Source: Bacteroidota bacterium (GTDB taxonomy: Bacteria > Bacteroidota > Bacteroidia > Bacteroidales > Lentimicrobiaceae). From it: DNA of 64,000 nucleotides. Both the position numbers and the translations under genes were made by a program. The stretch covers positions 62,001-126,000 of the forward strand of contig WSXX01000007.1 of the NCBI GenBank assembly GCA_009773515.1. The letters are read 5' to 3'. Numbering within the stretch: position 1 is the stretch's first letter; each line of letters opens with the position of its first letter. A model generated the notes under the pieces. The model did not search any database. It saw only the letters and a list, made by a program, of their open reading frames with translations, and had not been told where the DNA came from. Shown in pieces: positions 17,658 through 30,800 of the stretch.

Positions 17658-18776
17658 TCAGAATGGAGTGCATTCCAGCTCCTGCATGGAACGGCGGTTG
17701 CGGTTTGTGAACCCAAAACCACCTTTTCCACTACGGCCGCCACGGTTGAACATGTTGAAATCATCCAGTTCGATAATTACTGAGATTTCGTGTGAACAGC
17801 CTGTTGCAGTTCTGATTTCAGTGAGAACAAAATCGTAGGTATAGTTAATTTTCATACGGGTACTTGATGAAAGTTGAGCATTCAACCCTAGCATGAAAAT
17901 AAGATCGTTGGTTTTAACAAATTCAGTGGTACGGTTGCGGAACCAAACGCCGGTGTAGATGGCAGATTTGAGAATATTTACACCCATGGCATAAGTCTTG
18001 AAGTCACCCTGCGATTCGTAAATAAAACCAGGGTTAAACTTAAAGGTATTTTTACCGGATTCAGAACGTTGAAAATAGAGTTTATCACCGCCGCCGTCAA
18101 TTTCAAGAATCAGATCACCGGTGATTGCCAGCTTCCGCTCAAGCGGAGATGTAAGGCCGATAAATGATTCGTTCGGACGAAACAAGTGATGCATAGCCAG
18201 TCCGAAAGTACCCTGAATGGAACTGAAAGTAGGGCTGCTCTCTGTAAACCGGAATATACCTCCCACCGCGAAATCAGGATAAAATACACCACCGTTGTCA
18301 GGTGCCTGAAAACTGCTCTCATAAATATTACCATAAATCGGATCCAACTGATCGGTAAACACCAAGTTGTCCCAGTTCAGTCGTTTCTGCACAAAGCTGG
18401 TCATTACACCTACCTGGGTAACCATGTTTGCCTGCAAAGGAACCCTTACTGAGGTGGAAAGGCCAACCGACGATGTACTCAATACACCTGTTCCGGCATT
18501 GTCCTGCAACACAACCAATCCAAGTCCGCCCGATCCGGGAATATTCCTTTCGGCAATATCCATAGAGAAGGAATATGATCGTAAATCAGCGGGCAGCTGA
18601 GCCCACTGTTCGCGAACAGTAAAGCGGGCACGCATTCCGGGATTCAATCCAACAGCACCGGGGTTGTAATAAACAGGATTGTTGTAAAACTGTGAGAACA
18701 AAGGATCCTGCGCATTTGCACCTTTAATAATCAGCAGTGATATGGCGATGAGGAAATATAAACCTGTCTTTTTCAT
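17658..18776 (-). CDS. PorP/SprF-family T9SS outer-membrane partner protein
   Basis: The 372-residue protein has a signal peptide (about residues 1-22, ending IKGANAQ) followed by DPLFSQFYNNPVYYNPGAVG, the hallmark N-terminus of the PorP/SprF family of beta-barrel proteins. The remainder alternates amphipathic strands typical of an outer-membrane barrel, and the tail is glycine- and arginine-rich. SprF in Flavobacterium johnsoniae is needed for secretion or surface attachment of the SprB adhesin, and PorP/SprF proteins pair with type B (CHU_C) cargo. Here the giant type B protein lies immediately upstream on the same strand, 36 bases away, so the pair is likely one operon and one functional unit. 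Confidence 0.95.
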   Translation of the reverse strand: MKKTGLYFLIAISLLIIKGANAQDPLFSQFYNNPVYYNPGAVGLNPGMRARFTVREQWAQLPADLRSYSFSMDIAERNIPGSGGLGLVVLQDNAGTGVLSTSSVGLSTSVRVPLQANMVTQVGVMTSFVQKRLNWDNLVFTDQLDPIYGNIYESSFQAPDNGGVFYPDFAVGGIFRFTESSPTFSSIQGTFGLAMHHLFRPNESFIGLTSPLERKLAITGDLILEIDGGGDKLYFQRSESGKNTFKFNPGFIYESQGDFKTYAMGVNILKSAIYTGVWFRNRTTEFVKTNDLIFMLGLNAQLSSSTRMKINYTYDFVLTEIRTATGCSHEISVIIELDDFNMFNRGGRSGKGGFGFTNRNRRSMQELECTPF

Positions 18777-18812
18777 GACTGTAAGTTTTTTCAGTTAGTG
18801 GTGTTGTTGTGA

Positions 18813-21800
18813 TTATCGGATGAGCGTTACTGTTCCATAAGGCAATGGAGCGATGTTCTTTTTGTTTCCAACATCATTTCCGCGCCAGATGGTTCCGTCT
18901 TTGAAAACAGCAGTTGCTTTCCACATATATACATCCTGAGCCTGCAGATTTCCGTTGTAAACTCCGTTCCATCCTTCGGCAGGAGACCCGTTGGCATCAA
19001 GTGCGGATGAGGTCCACATCATATTACCCCAGGTGTCATAAACTTCAATGGTGTACGACCTGAGATTGGTTCCTACAGGTTTGAAGAGTCTGACCGTCTC
19101 ATTAGGATTATTGGGGGAGAATGCATTGGGTACCCACAATCCTTTGAACAGGAATTTATAATCCATTTTCAAAGTGTCAGGGCAACCAAATTCATTCATG
19201 GTTATCAGGCTGATTTCGTAACTGCCATCACTTGTAAAGTTGACCACCGGATCAATCTCGAACGAAAGAATTCCGGTTCCGAAATCCCATTCGTAGGATT
19301 CTGCACCAATAGATCCATTGGTAAACAGTACCCTGCCCTGGGTGTTTTCATAATTCTCGGTGTAGGAGAATGCACTGATTGGCTTAGGATTGACAGTTAT
19401 TTGCTGAGTGGTAGTATCGGTGCAACCATTGCCGTTTACAATGATCAGGTCAACAGTGTAGTCGCCTACATTGGTGAAGATGAAGTTTGGATTCTGAACA
19501 CCGGCAAGTCCGAGCATGGTTGAAGAATCTCTGAATTTCCACCACCACTGATCAATTGCAGCATCGGCACTGTCGCTGAGGTCAGTAAACAATGTGTGAT
19601 TGTTCTGGCAAGCCAGGCTGTAGCTGAAATCTGCAACCGGCAGGTTATTTACCCTCAGGTTCCTGCTTACAGTGTCTGTGCAACCAAATTCGTTGGTTAT
19701 GGTCAGCATTGTCACGAAATTACCAGCACGATCGTAGCGATAAGCCGGATTGCGGATGGAGGTTGTGTCATACACTGAATTCGGATCACCAAAATTCCAG
19801 TGCCATGATGCAATCTTCGATTCTGTCCATATTGACTGATCCATAAAGACTGTGGTCTGGTTCAGACAAACATCAGGAGCAAAGAAACGAGCAGTTGGCG
19901 ATGTCAATACCTTCACTGTTTGTGATGTGGTGTCGCTGACCGTTTGTCCTGAAACCGAGGTTGAAACCACCAGACTTACAGAATATGTGCCACTGAGTTG
20001 GTAGATATGAGAAACCGTTGGCTGAGCAACATTGTAAACAAGTGTTTCGCCATCACCAAAGTTCCATTCCCACCTGTTTATCGGATTACCGCAGACAGAG
20101 AGATCCTGAAAAGTAAGCTCATGACGCTCGCAGATGAGGGTATCCAGCTGTGCAAAGTCAGCCTTGATACAAGGCATACGCTCAACATCTAATGTGATGC
20201 TGGCTTCGCAACCTGCTGCAGTAATGGTAGTCAGACTTACATTAAAGATTCCTGAAGTGGAATAGTAATGTGAAGTTCCGGCAGGAGCTGCATAAATGGT
20301 ATCTGACGATCCGTCGCCATAGTTCCAGATCCATGTATTGATGGTTGTGCCGTTGCCATCCGATAAATCGGTAAAGTAAATGGTGCTGTCGCATGATCCT
20401 GCGGTGTAACTGAACATAGGAACCGGCAGATTGAGGACATCCACTCTCTTGTAAACTGTGGTCTGACAATTGTTGACATCAGTAGCCAGCAACGAAACCA
20501 GGTAAGATCCGGGAGTCTGGAAGAAATGTTCAGGATTTCTGAGGGTTGAAGTGTTGTGAATACCTGAAGCCAGATCGTCGAAATTCCACTGGAAAGCAAC
20601 CAATGAATCACCAACCGGACTGATAACCACCGGATTGAATAAAGTGGTGTCACCATGACAGGTAATGCTGTTTTCGATTTCAACCACAAGTCCGGCAGGA
20701 ATACAAACTTCCTGAATCAGGGTATCAATACAACCCCTCATATCGGTAACCACTAGCTGCACATTATAGCAACTATCGGTGTGATAGTAAGTATGACTTG
20801 GGTTTTGCAATGTAGAGGTGTATCCTGGTGCAAACTGCCATTCCCATGAGGTGATGGCTCCCATGTAGCTTGAAGAAGCATCCTGGAAGGAAACAACACC
20901 ATTCATACATGGATTGGTTGTGTAATTGAATGCTGCAACCGGAGCAGGGAATATCTGAACAGCAATGGTGATGCTTCCGCTGCATCCGCTGGCAGAGGTA
21001 ACTGTAAGTGTAACATTGTACAATCCCTGTGCACTGTATTGATAATAAGGATTCTGCAGGGTTGAAGTATCGGTACCCGGAACAGCATTGGGATCATTGA
21101 ATGTCCAATACCAACCTGTGATTTGCTCACCTGTTACTGCATAGGACAGATCGCTGAAGCTTGTAGGTCCGCCCGAGCATCCGCTTGTGAAAGTGAATGC
21201 AGCCACCGGAATTGCTCCGATGCTTACCTGTTGCGTAATGCTGTTTGAGCAACCATCGTTATTCATAACAGTCAGGGTAACCTGGAAAGTGCCGGCTACA
21301 TTGTAAACATGGGTTGGAGCAGGTGAATTTGAAACCGGGGTTCCGTCACCAAAGTTCCACTCATAGGAAGCAATAGAAGTCAGATCCATAACTGTCGGAT
21401 CAGGCTCAAATGTTACAGGTTCGCTTACGCAGGTGCCTGAAGTAATGATGAATGCTACTGCCGGCGGAGGTGTAATTACCACATCGTGTGATACGGTGCT
21501 GATACAGCCACTTGCGCTGGTTGCTGATAATGTAACGGTGTAAGTTCCTGCTGCATTGAAAATGTGTACAGGGTTCTGCAGGTTTGAAGTATTTGATACA
21601 CCTGAAGCAGGATCACCAAAATTCCATAACCATTGAACCAGAACAGATCCACCGTTGGTTGCAGTAAGATCGGTGAAAGCCACCAGATTTCCCTGACATC
21701 CTTCGTCGTAAGTAAACTCAGCGATCGGACCCGGAACTATAATTACATTCATGCTTGTTGAAGCATCACATCCCTGGAGGTTAGTAACAGTAAGGGTTAC

Positions 21801-24800
21801 TGTAAAGACTCCTGAATTGGCATAAGTATGAGTCACATTCGGATTGCCCGGAGCTGTAACCAGTTGGGTATTTCCATCACCAAAGTCCCATAACCATGAA
21901 GTGATGACACTTCCGTTGGCAACTGACAAGTCATTGAACAGTACGTCTGAACCTGAGCAAGCCGGAGCAGTGAATCCAAACATTGCCAAAGGACCCGGAA
22001 CAACACTTACAGGATGCATTATAGTTGCTGTGCAACCCATATTGTCGGTAATGGTAAGACTTACATTGAATACCCCGTGTGTGGTATAAATGTGCTGAGG
22101 ATCTGCCTCTGTAGAGGTTGAGCCATCACCAAACTCCCAGTACCATGTGAGGGTAGTTGCCATGTTCACAAAAGTTGAACTGGTAAACTGAATGGTATCG
22201 TTAGAACATGCGTTGCTTGCGATAAAGTCAACCACCGGAGCCGGAGCAACGGTAATTACCATGGTTGCTGTGTCAGCACATGAATTAGCAGTGGTCACTA
22301 TCAGAGTAACTGTATAGGTTCCGGGCTGTGCATAAATGTGTGACGGATTCTGAAGCGCAGATGTATTGTTTGCACCTGAAGTAGGATCACCAAAATCCCA
22401 GGCATGATTTACAATCTGTCCGCCACCATTGGTTTGTGAAAGATCAGTAAATTCAACCGCTTCGCCAAGGCACGATGCAGTACTTGTAAAGTTGGCCACT
22501 GGATTCGGAATTACTACTACCTGTCGGGTTACTGTATTTTCGCAGCCTTCTGAAGTAACAATGTTGAGTGTAACATTGTAAACTCCTGAGTTTGCGTACA
22601 GGTGAGTTACATGTGGTGTATTGGGGAAAGTAACTGTTGTTGAGTTGCCATCACCAAATATCCATTCCCACTCAGTAATATAACCGGTTGAAGCGAATGA
22701 AAGATCGGTAAACGAAGTTTCAGTTTCGAAACAGGTTGGCTCGCTGTAGCTGAAGAATGCAACCGGTAGTGCACTAACTGAAACCAGATGGGTTACAAAG
22801 TTTGTGCATCCTGCTGTATCAACAAGGGTGAGGGTCACCAGATATTCACCTGCTGCTGCATACATATGCTGCGGATCCTGAAGATTGGATTGTCCGCCGT
22901 CGCCAAATTCCCATGCATAGGTTGCAATGGCATTGATGTTGACAACCGTAGGATCGGTAAAGAAGCTGGTAAGCGCATCGGCACAGGATGATTCCCATGT
23001 AAATTCAACCGGAGGAGCTTCGCCAACAGTTACCTGCTTGGTAATTGTGCCGGTGCAGTTGTTGAAATTGGTGATTACCAGAGTAACATTGTAAGTTCCC
23101 GGAGCACTGAATATATGCTGTGGATCTTCAAGATCAGATGTATTGAAAATTCCTGAAGCAGGATCGTCAAAATTCCATGCCCAGCTTACCACATTACCTG
23201 CACCATTCGGGAAGGAAGCATCCTGGAAGTTAACCAACAGATCTTCGCAAAGGGTGGTGTAATAGAAGTTTGCAACCGGATTCGGAGTTACCTCGATTTC
23301 TGTGTAGTAGGTATTCTCGCAACCGAATGAATTAATCACATTCAGGCTAACTCCGAATATTCCTGAGTTGGCATATTCGTGCGTTGGATTCGGATCGTTG
23401 GGGAAGTAAATGGTATCGTTGGCTGAACCATCGCCGTAACTCCATACCCAGCGTGTAATGTAACCGTTCTCGGTTGAGGACAGGTTATGGAACTGGGTAG
23501 GTGTACCAAGGCAATTCGGTGTATCGAAACTGAAGAACGCAATTGGCGTACTCATAATTTCAACCGTATGTGAGATAATGCTGGTGTATCCGGCTGTATC
23601 GGTTGCTGTGAGTGTTACAGTATAAGCTCCGACTGCAGGATATGTATGCGATGGGTTCATCACATTGGCATAGAATCCGTCGCCGAAATTCCAGTGCCAT
23701 ACAGCAATTGAATTAACATCGGTTAGGGTTTCATCCACCATGAAATTGGTGGGTTGTCCGGAACAAACCGGAGCCCAGGTAAAGTCAAGATCAGGATTCT
23801 GGTTGATAAAGATTACCATTTCATCGCTGAAGCTACCACAACCAGAGGCGCTGACTGCTGTAAGGATAAGTGTAGCTGAACCATTTGAGATATCTCCGGC
23901 ACTCGGCTGATAAGTTGGGGTAAGCGTGGTACCATTGGTGATGGTTCCTGTTCCGGTTGTTGACCAGCTGTAGCTTACTGCATTATTTACCATTGCACCC
24001 GAAACTGTATGGCTGCATGATTGACAGATTGTTGCATCAGGACCAGCATTCACCAGAGGATTCTGGATGATGGTAAGTGACTGGGAAGCAGTAGCATCAG
24101 CACACGGAGGATTTGAAGCTATCAGCGTTAGCGTAACACTACCGGCTGAAATGTCAGCAGGACTTGGAATATAGGTCGCAGTTAAAGTTGATCCGTTGAT
24201 GAATGTTCCGGTTCCGGTTGAAGTCCAGAGAACTGATGCATAATTATAAGCCTGAGCATCGGTAATAAGATATTGTTCGCCTTCGCAGATGAGGGCATCA
24301 ACTCCGGCTACAGCCACAGGGTTGTGACGGATCTGCAATATCATATTATCAACATCGCTGCCTGAACATGGCATTGAAGAAATACCGGTTAATGTAAGCA
24401 CTACACTGCCTGAGGCAATATCTGCCGGACTTGGTGTGTAAACAGGATTCAGTGCATTGGCATTGCTGAAACTACCCGAACCGGAGGTTGACCATGTTAC
24501 ATTGCTGTATCCGAGTGCAGATGCAGTAAACAAACTGTAGTCTGATCCTTCGCAGATTGCGGCATCAGTTCCTGCATTTACCATTACTTCCCGCTGAATA
24601 TTCAGTTGCTGGTAATCAGTAACAACCGGACATGCACCGTTGGTGGCAGTAAGGGTAAGAACAACCGAACCAGCTGCAATATCAGCAGTACTCGGCGTAT
24701 AAGTAGGATTGAGTGTATTGATGTTTACCCAGCTTCCTGTTCCTGATGAGCTCCACAACAACATTGCATAGTTTGAAGCAGATGCATCATTGATGGTATG

Positions 24801-27800
24801 GGTTGAGCCTTCACAAATGATTGCATCGAGTCCTGCATCTACCAGCGGAGTTTCGCTGATGGTTAGGGTTTTGTTGTCGGCAATAGGATCGGTACACGGA
24901 GCCAGCGGATTAACGGTCAGGGTAAGAATAACATAACCATTAGTCAGGTCACCAGCACTTGGTATGTAAGTCGGCATGATATTGCCGGCATTTACCAGCA
25001 TACCAGTTCCATAGCTAACAGTCCATACAAGACTTGAGTAGTTGGTTGCGCTGGCACCAGTAACAGGAGCAGGACCAAAACAGATATTGGTATCTGGTCC
25101 GGCGTCAACTGTTGCACCTGGTGTAATGCTGAGAACCATAAAGTCGGAGGCATCACCGCAAGGTGCATTGCCGTAAGCGTTAAGGGTTAAAGTTACATTA
25201 CCGGCAGTCAGATCTGCTGCTGAAGGAATGTAAGTTGCATTTACCTCGGCTGGATTGGTGAAAGATCCGGTTCCGGAGGTTGTCCAGAGAACATCAGCGT
25301 AGTTTGATGCAATTGCTCCAGCAAGATAATATACATCTCCGAAACATGCTGACCCATTAGGACCTGCATTTGCATAAGCTGTTCCTTCGATATTGAGGAT
25401 CAATGCATCACTTGCTATTACACTGCAAGGTGAAACAGGATTGGCAGTCAGGGTAAGAACCACCATGCCGTTGTTGATATCGGCTGCACTTGGAATATAG
25501 GTCGGACTTAAAGTTCCGCCACTTACAAATACTCCGGTTCCACTGGTTGTCCAGCTTAGACTTGAGTAGTTGGTTGCGGTAGCTCCGCTTACCATATATT
25601 GTGATCCCTCACAAATGGTGGCATCAGCACCTGCATTGGCAGTAGCTTCAGGAATGAAGTATAATACCACATCATCACTTACATTGGAACATGGTGCTCC
25701 GGCATATGCTGTAAGTGTCAGGGTTACTGTTCCTGCTGCAATGTCAGCTGGTGAAGGATTGTAAATAGTAACAAGCGTTGTTGTGTTTGAGAAACTGCCT
25801 GTTCCACTGCTTGACCATTGCAGGGCAAGGTAGTTCGAAGCAGTTGCATCGCTAACTGTATAAGCGCCCGGAGGGCAAATAGCGGCATCTGCACCTGCAA
25901 ATATAACCGGTGTGCGGGTAATGGTCAGTTGCATGGCATCGGTCACATTTCCGCTGCATGGTGCAATCGGGGTTGCAATCAGGCTGAGTACAACACCACC
26001 ATTGGAAATGTCGGCTGCACTTGGAGTATAGGTCGGGTTCAGGGTGTTGCCATTCATGATAACACCGGTACCTGAGCTGATCCAACTGATTGACTGGTAA
26101 TTGCTTGCTGAAGCTCCTGAAATAGTATGCTGCATGCCTTCACATATTGCTGCATCTGCACCTGCATTCACTGTTGCTGGAGTTTCGAGATTCAGAATCA
26201 TATCATCGCTTACATTGCTGCAAGGTGAATTTGCAAATCCCGAAAGGGTTAGGGTAACATTTCCATTGGAGATATCAAGTGCTGATGGAGTGTAAGTAGT
26301 TACCAAAGCGTAAGGATCGCTGAAGGAACCTGTTCCATTGCTGCTCCACTGAACCACTGCTGCGAACGAAGCCGTTGCACTTGCAGTTGTGTATGGTCCG
26401 GCAGGACACAGTGTGGTGTCATCACCTGCAAATAGCTGAGGTGTGCGGCTGATGTTGATGGTCATTGCATCAGTAGCTGCATTGGCACATGGTGTTACCG
26501 GAGTTGCAGTGAGGCTGAGAATTACTGAACCATTGACTATATCAGCTGTACTTGGAATGTAGGTCGGCGAAATTGAATTGCCATTGATGATTGTTCCTGT
26601 ACCTGAAGTTGCCCAATTGAGCGATTGATAGTTTGAAGCAGTAGCTGCTGTGATATTTACAGAACTTCCTTCACAGATCAACATATCAGGACCTGCATTT
26701 GCTGCCGGTGGATTTGACAGAAGAAGTACTATATCATCGCTTACCGGTGTACAAGGGCTGTTGGCATTTCCTGTAAGGGTAAGGGTAACCGTTCCGTTTG
26801 CGATATCTGCAGCACTTGGAGTGTAAACAGTTACAAGTGTTGAAGTATTTGAGAAGGTACCGGTTCCATTGGAGGTCCACATCAGAAAACTGTGATGTGA
26901 TGCCGTTGCAGTGCTTGTAGTATATGGTCCAACAGGACACATACTGAAATCATTACCGGCAAAAATCTGCGGAGTACGGGTAATATTCAATTGCATAGCA
27001 TCTATGGCCGGAACAGCACAAGGAGATTGCGGGTTGGCTGTGAGGGTTAGTGTTACCCACCCATTTACAATGTCAGTAAGGCTTGGAATGTAAGTCGGAC
27101 TGAGTGTATTTCCATTAACAATGGTTCCTGTACCCGAAGTAGTCCAGAATATTGACTGATAGCCCGAAGCTATACCATTGAGAATAATATTATCACCTTC
27201 GCAAATGGTCATATCAGGACCTGCATTGGCAATGGGATCTTCAACCAAAATCAGAACTATGTCATCACTAACTGTAGCACATGGACTGCTGGCATAAGCT
27301 GTAAGATTCAGGGTTACTGTTCCATTACTTATGTCGGCTGCGCTTGGAGTGTAAACTGTTACCAAGGCAGTAGGATCTGTAAATGTTCCTGTTCCGTTGG
27401 TTGTCCACTGAAGATGTGTGAAATTGCTGGCTGTTGCCGAAAGCGTTGTATAATGATCCGGCGGGCATACACTGGTATTATTTCCTGCAAATACCAGAGG
27501 AGCACGATGTATGGTCACCATCAAAGCATCAGTTGCAGGAACCGCACATGGTCCGAATGGAACTGCTGTAAGTGTGAGTGATACAAATCCATTACTGATA
27601 TCTATTGCACTTGGAATATAAGTAGGTGTGAGCGTGTTTCCATTGAGGAACAATCCTGAACCGGAACTTGACCATGTCAATGATTGATAATAAGCAGCAC
27701 TGGCTGTGGTTATATCAACGTTTGTTCCTTCACAGATGGTAAAATCTACACCTGCATAAGCAGTTGGAGGATTTACAAAGCTTAACAGAAGTGAACTCTG

Positions 27801-30800
27801 CGCTGCCATGGTGCATGGACCGTTTCCGGTAGCTGATAAGGTAAGTATTACACTTCCCATCGAAAGATCTCCGGTTGAAGGTACGTAAGTTGCATCAAGA
27901 TTTCCATTGTTGACAAAGTATCCTGATCCGGAGCTGGTCCAGGTCAATAATGAATAATTTGTTGCAGATGCTCCGGTAATGGTGTAATTCTGTCCGGCAC
28001 AAACCGTAGCATTAGGCCCGGCAATGGCTGTTGGAAGAGGAACTACATCAACGATTATAGAATTTGAAGCAGCAGATGAACAACCGTTAACATCGGTAAC
28101 AACAACATAATAAGTACCTGAAGTACTGACAATTATGTTACGGGTTGTTTGTCCGTTTGACCATGTGTATGAAGCATATCCTGCAGGCGCTGAAAGGGTT
28201 ACATTTCCGCCAAAACATATGGTGGTTGGGCCCAGAGCAACAATAATCGGAGGAACTGCCGGTGAGTAAACGGTAACTACAATAATATTTGAAGGATTAC
28301 TGATACAACCCATGGCATCGGTTACCTGTACTGAATAACTTCCTGAAACGGTAACACTGATCATTTGGGTGGTTTCACCGTTCGACCAGAGGTATGCAGC
28401 ATATCCTGCAGGAGCAGTAAGTGTTACACTTCCACCAATACAGAAATTGGTTGCACCATTGGCTACAATTGTTGGTGTTGGTGGTTGCATTACGGTTACA
28501 CTAACCGGTGCCGAAGGCTGACTTGAGCATCCGATTGCGTCTGATACAACTACTGTATAAACTCCTGAAGTTGTTACTGTAATGTTTTGAGTAGTAGCTC
28601 CGTTTGACCAGAGATATGAGGCAAATCCTGATGTTGCTGAAAGTATCACACTTCCTCCGTTGCAGAAGGTTGTAGGTCCGATCGCTGTAATTACAGGTGT
28701 TGCAGGGTAAGGGTTCACATTAACTGTTACCGTTGCTGAAGGCATACTGGTGCATCCGAATATATCGCTTACGGTAACTGAGAATACTCCGCTTGCAGTA
28801 ACCATGATGCTTTGTGTTGTTTCACCGTTCGACCACAGGTATGAAGCGTGTCCGGCCGGTGCTGAAAGGGTTACACTGCCACCAGCACAGAAATTCAGCG
28901 GTCCGCTGGCTGTGATAACAGGAGTTGCAGGAATCGGATTTACAGTTACAGTTACATCAGCCGATGGAAGACTTGTACATCCGAAGGCGTCAGTTACAAT
29001 TACATTATAAACTCCATTGGTGGTAACGGTAATGCTTTGTGAGGTTTGTCCTGAGTTCCACAGATATGAGGCATATCCTGCAGGGGCTGTAAGTATTACA
29101 CTTCCACCCTGGCACAGATCAACCGGTCCGTTGGCGGTAATTACCGGTACAAACAACATGTGTACATTCACTGTAATTTCGTTCGAAGCAAGACTGGCAC
29201 AACCGGCTGCATCAGAAGCAACTACTGAATAGGTTCCGTAAGTTGTTACGGTGATATTCTGTGTTGTCATTCCGTTTGACCAGAGGTATGAAGTATATCC
29301 CGGAGTTGCTGATAGCACAACACTTCCGCCTTCGCAGAATTCTATCGGACCATTGGCGGTAATAACCGGCGCAACTGGCATAACATTCACGGTAACGGCA
29401 AGTGTTGAAGTATTTCCGCTTCCGCAGGCATTCTGAGGAGTAACGGTTATATCACCGGAAATTGCAATGGTTGAATAATCAACGGTTATGGTGTTGGTTC
29501 CGGTTCCGGATACGATTGTTGCACCGGCTGGAACTGTCCACTGATAAGCATTGGCGCCACTTACAGGGTTGATGGTATAAATTACACCACTGGTATTCTG
29601 GCAAATGCTTGCAGGCCCCATAATAATGCCCGGATTGCCTGGCAATGGACTTACAGTTACTGCATATGCTGCAGACATAGGTCCGTTACCGCAGGCACTG
29701 CTTGCATTTACAAAGATGCTACCTGAAACGGCTGACATCGAAAAATCAACTACAATGTTTGGAGTGTTGGCTCCTGCAACAATGCTTGCGCCTGAAGGAA
29801 GTATCCAGTTGTATCCGGTTGCAAACTGAACCGGTGTTACTGAGTAACCAACGCCTGTCTGGCCTGCACAAACATCCTGAGGACCACTGATGGTTCCCGA
29901 AGCAACCGGCAGCGAACTGACTGCAAGTGTCATAACATCATTTGCTGATCCAAAACATGGAGCTGCTCCCTGAACGGTCATGATCAGATTTACAAATCCG
30001 GCAGTGCGGTCAGCATTCGACGGCATATAAGTTGGAGTAAGCGAAGTCTGGTTAACCAGAGTTCCTGTTCCTGTTGAAGTCCAGTTAATGGTCTGGTATC
30101 CGGTTGCCGAAGCTCCGGTTACTGTATAATTTACACCAAAACATACCTCAGCATCAGGGCCGGCATTTGCAACCGGACCATTGATAAAGCTCAGCATCAT
30201 TTCGTCAGAAACATTTCCTGAACAAGGTGCTGCAGATATCACAGAAAGGGTTAGGATAACATTTCCTGTTACGTAATCCTGTGCACTTGGAATGTAAGTC
30301 GGTGTGAGTGTATTGGCACTTACCAGTGTTCCGGTTCCTGTTGAAGTCCAGTTAATGGCTACATAATTATTTGCAGTTGCTCCACTTACTGTGAAGTTTG
30401 TGCCGGTGCATACCTGAGCGTCAGGACCTGCATTGGCAGTTGCACCTGCATTGATGGTGAGCAGCATATTGTCCTGAACATTGCTGAAACAAGGCGCGTT
30501 GCCCTGAACATGCATGGTAAGGGTTACTGATCCCAAAGCAACATCTGCTGCACTTGGAGTGTATGTCGGATAAAGTGTAGTCTGATTGGCAAAGGTTCCT
30601 GTTCCGGAGGTTGTCCAGTTGATGCTTGCAAAATTGCTTGCTGATGAAGTTGATACCGTGAAAGGTACACTTCCACAGGTGCTTCCGTCAATACCGGCAT
30701 TGGCCAGTACTGAGCCACCTATGGTAAGTATCATCTGATCAGCCGTTTGATTGTTGCATGGAGCAACACCGGTAACGGTCAAGGTCAGGGTTACACTTCC

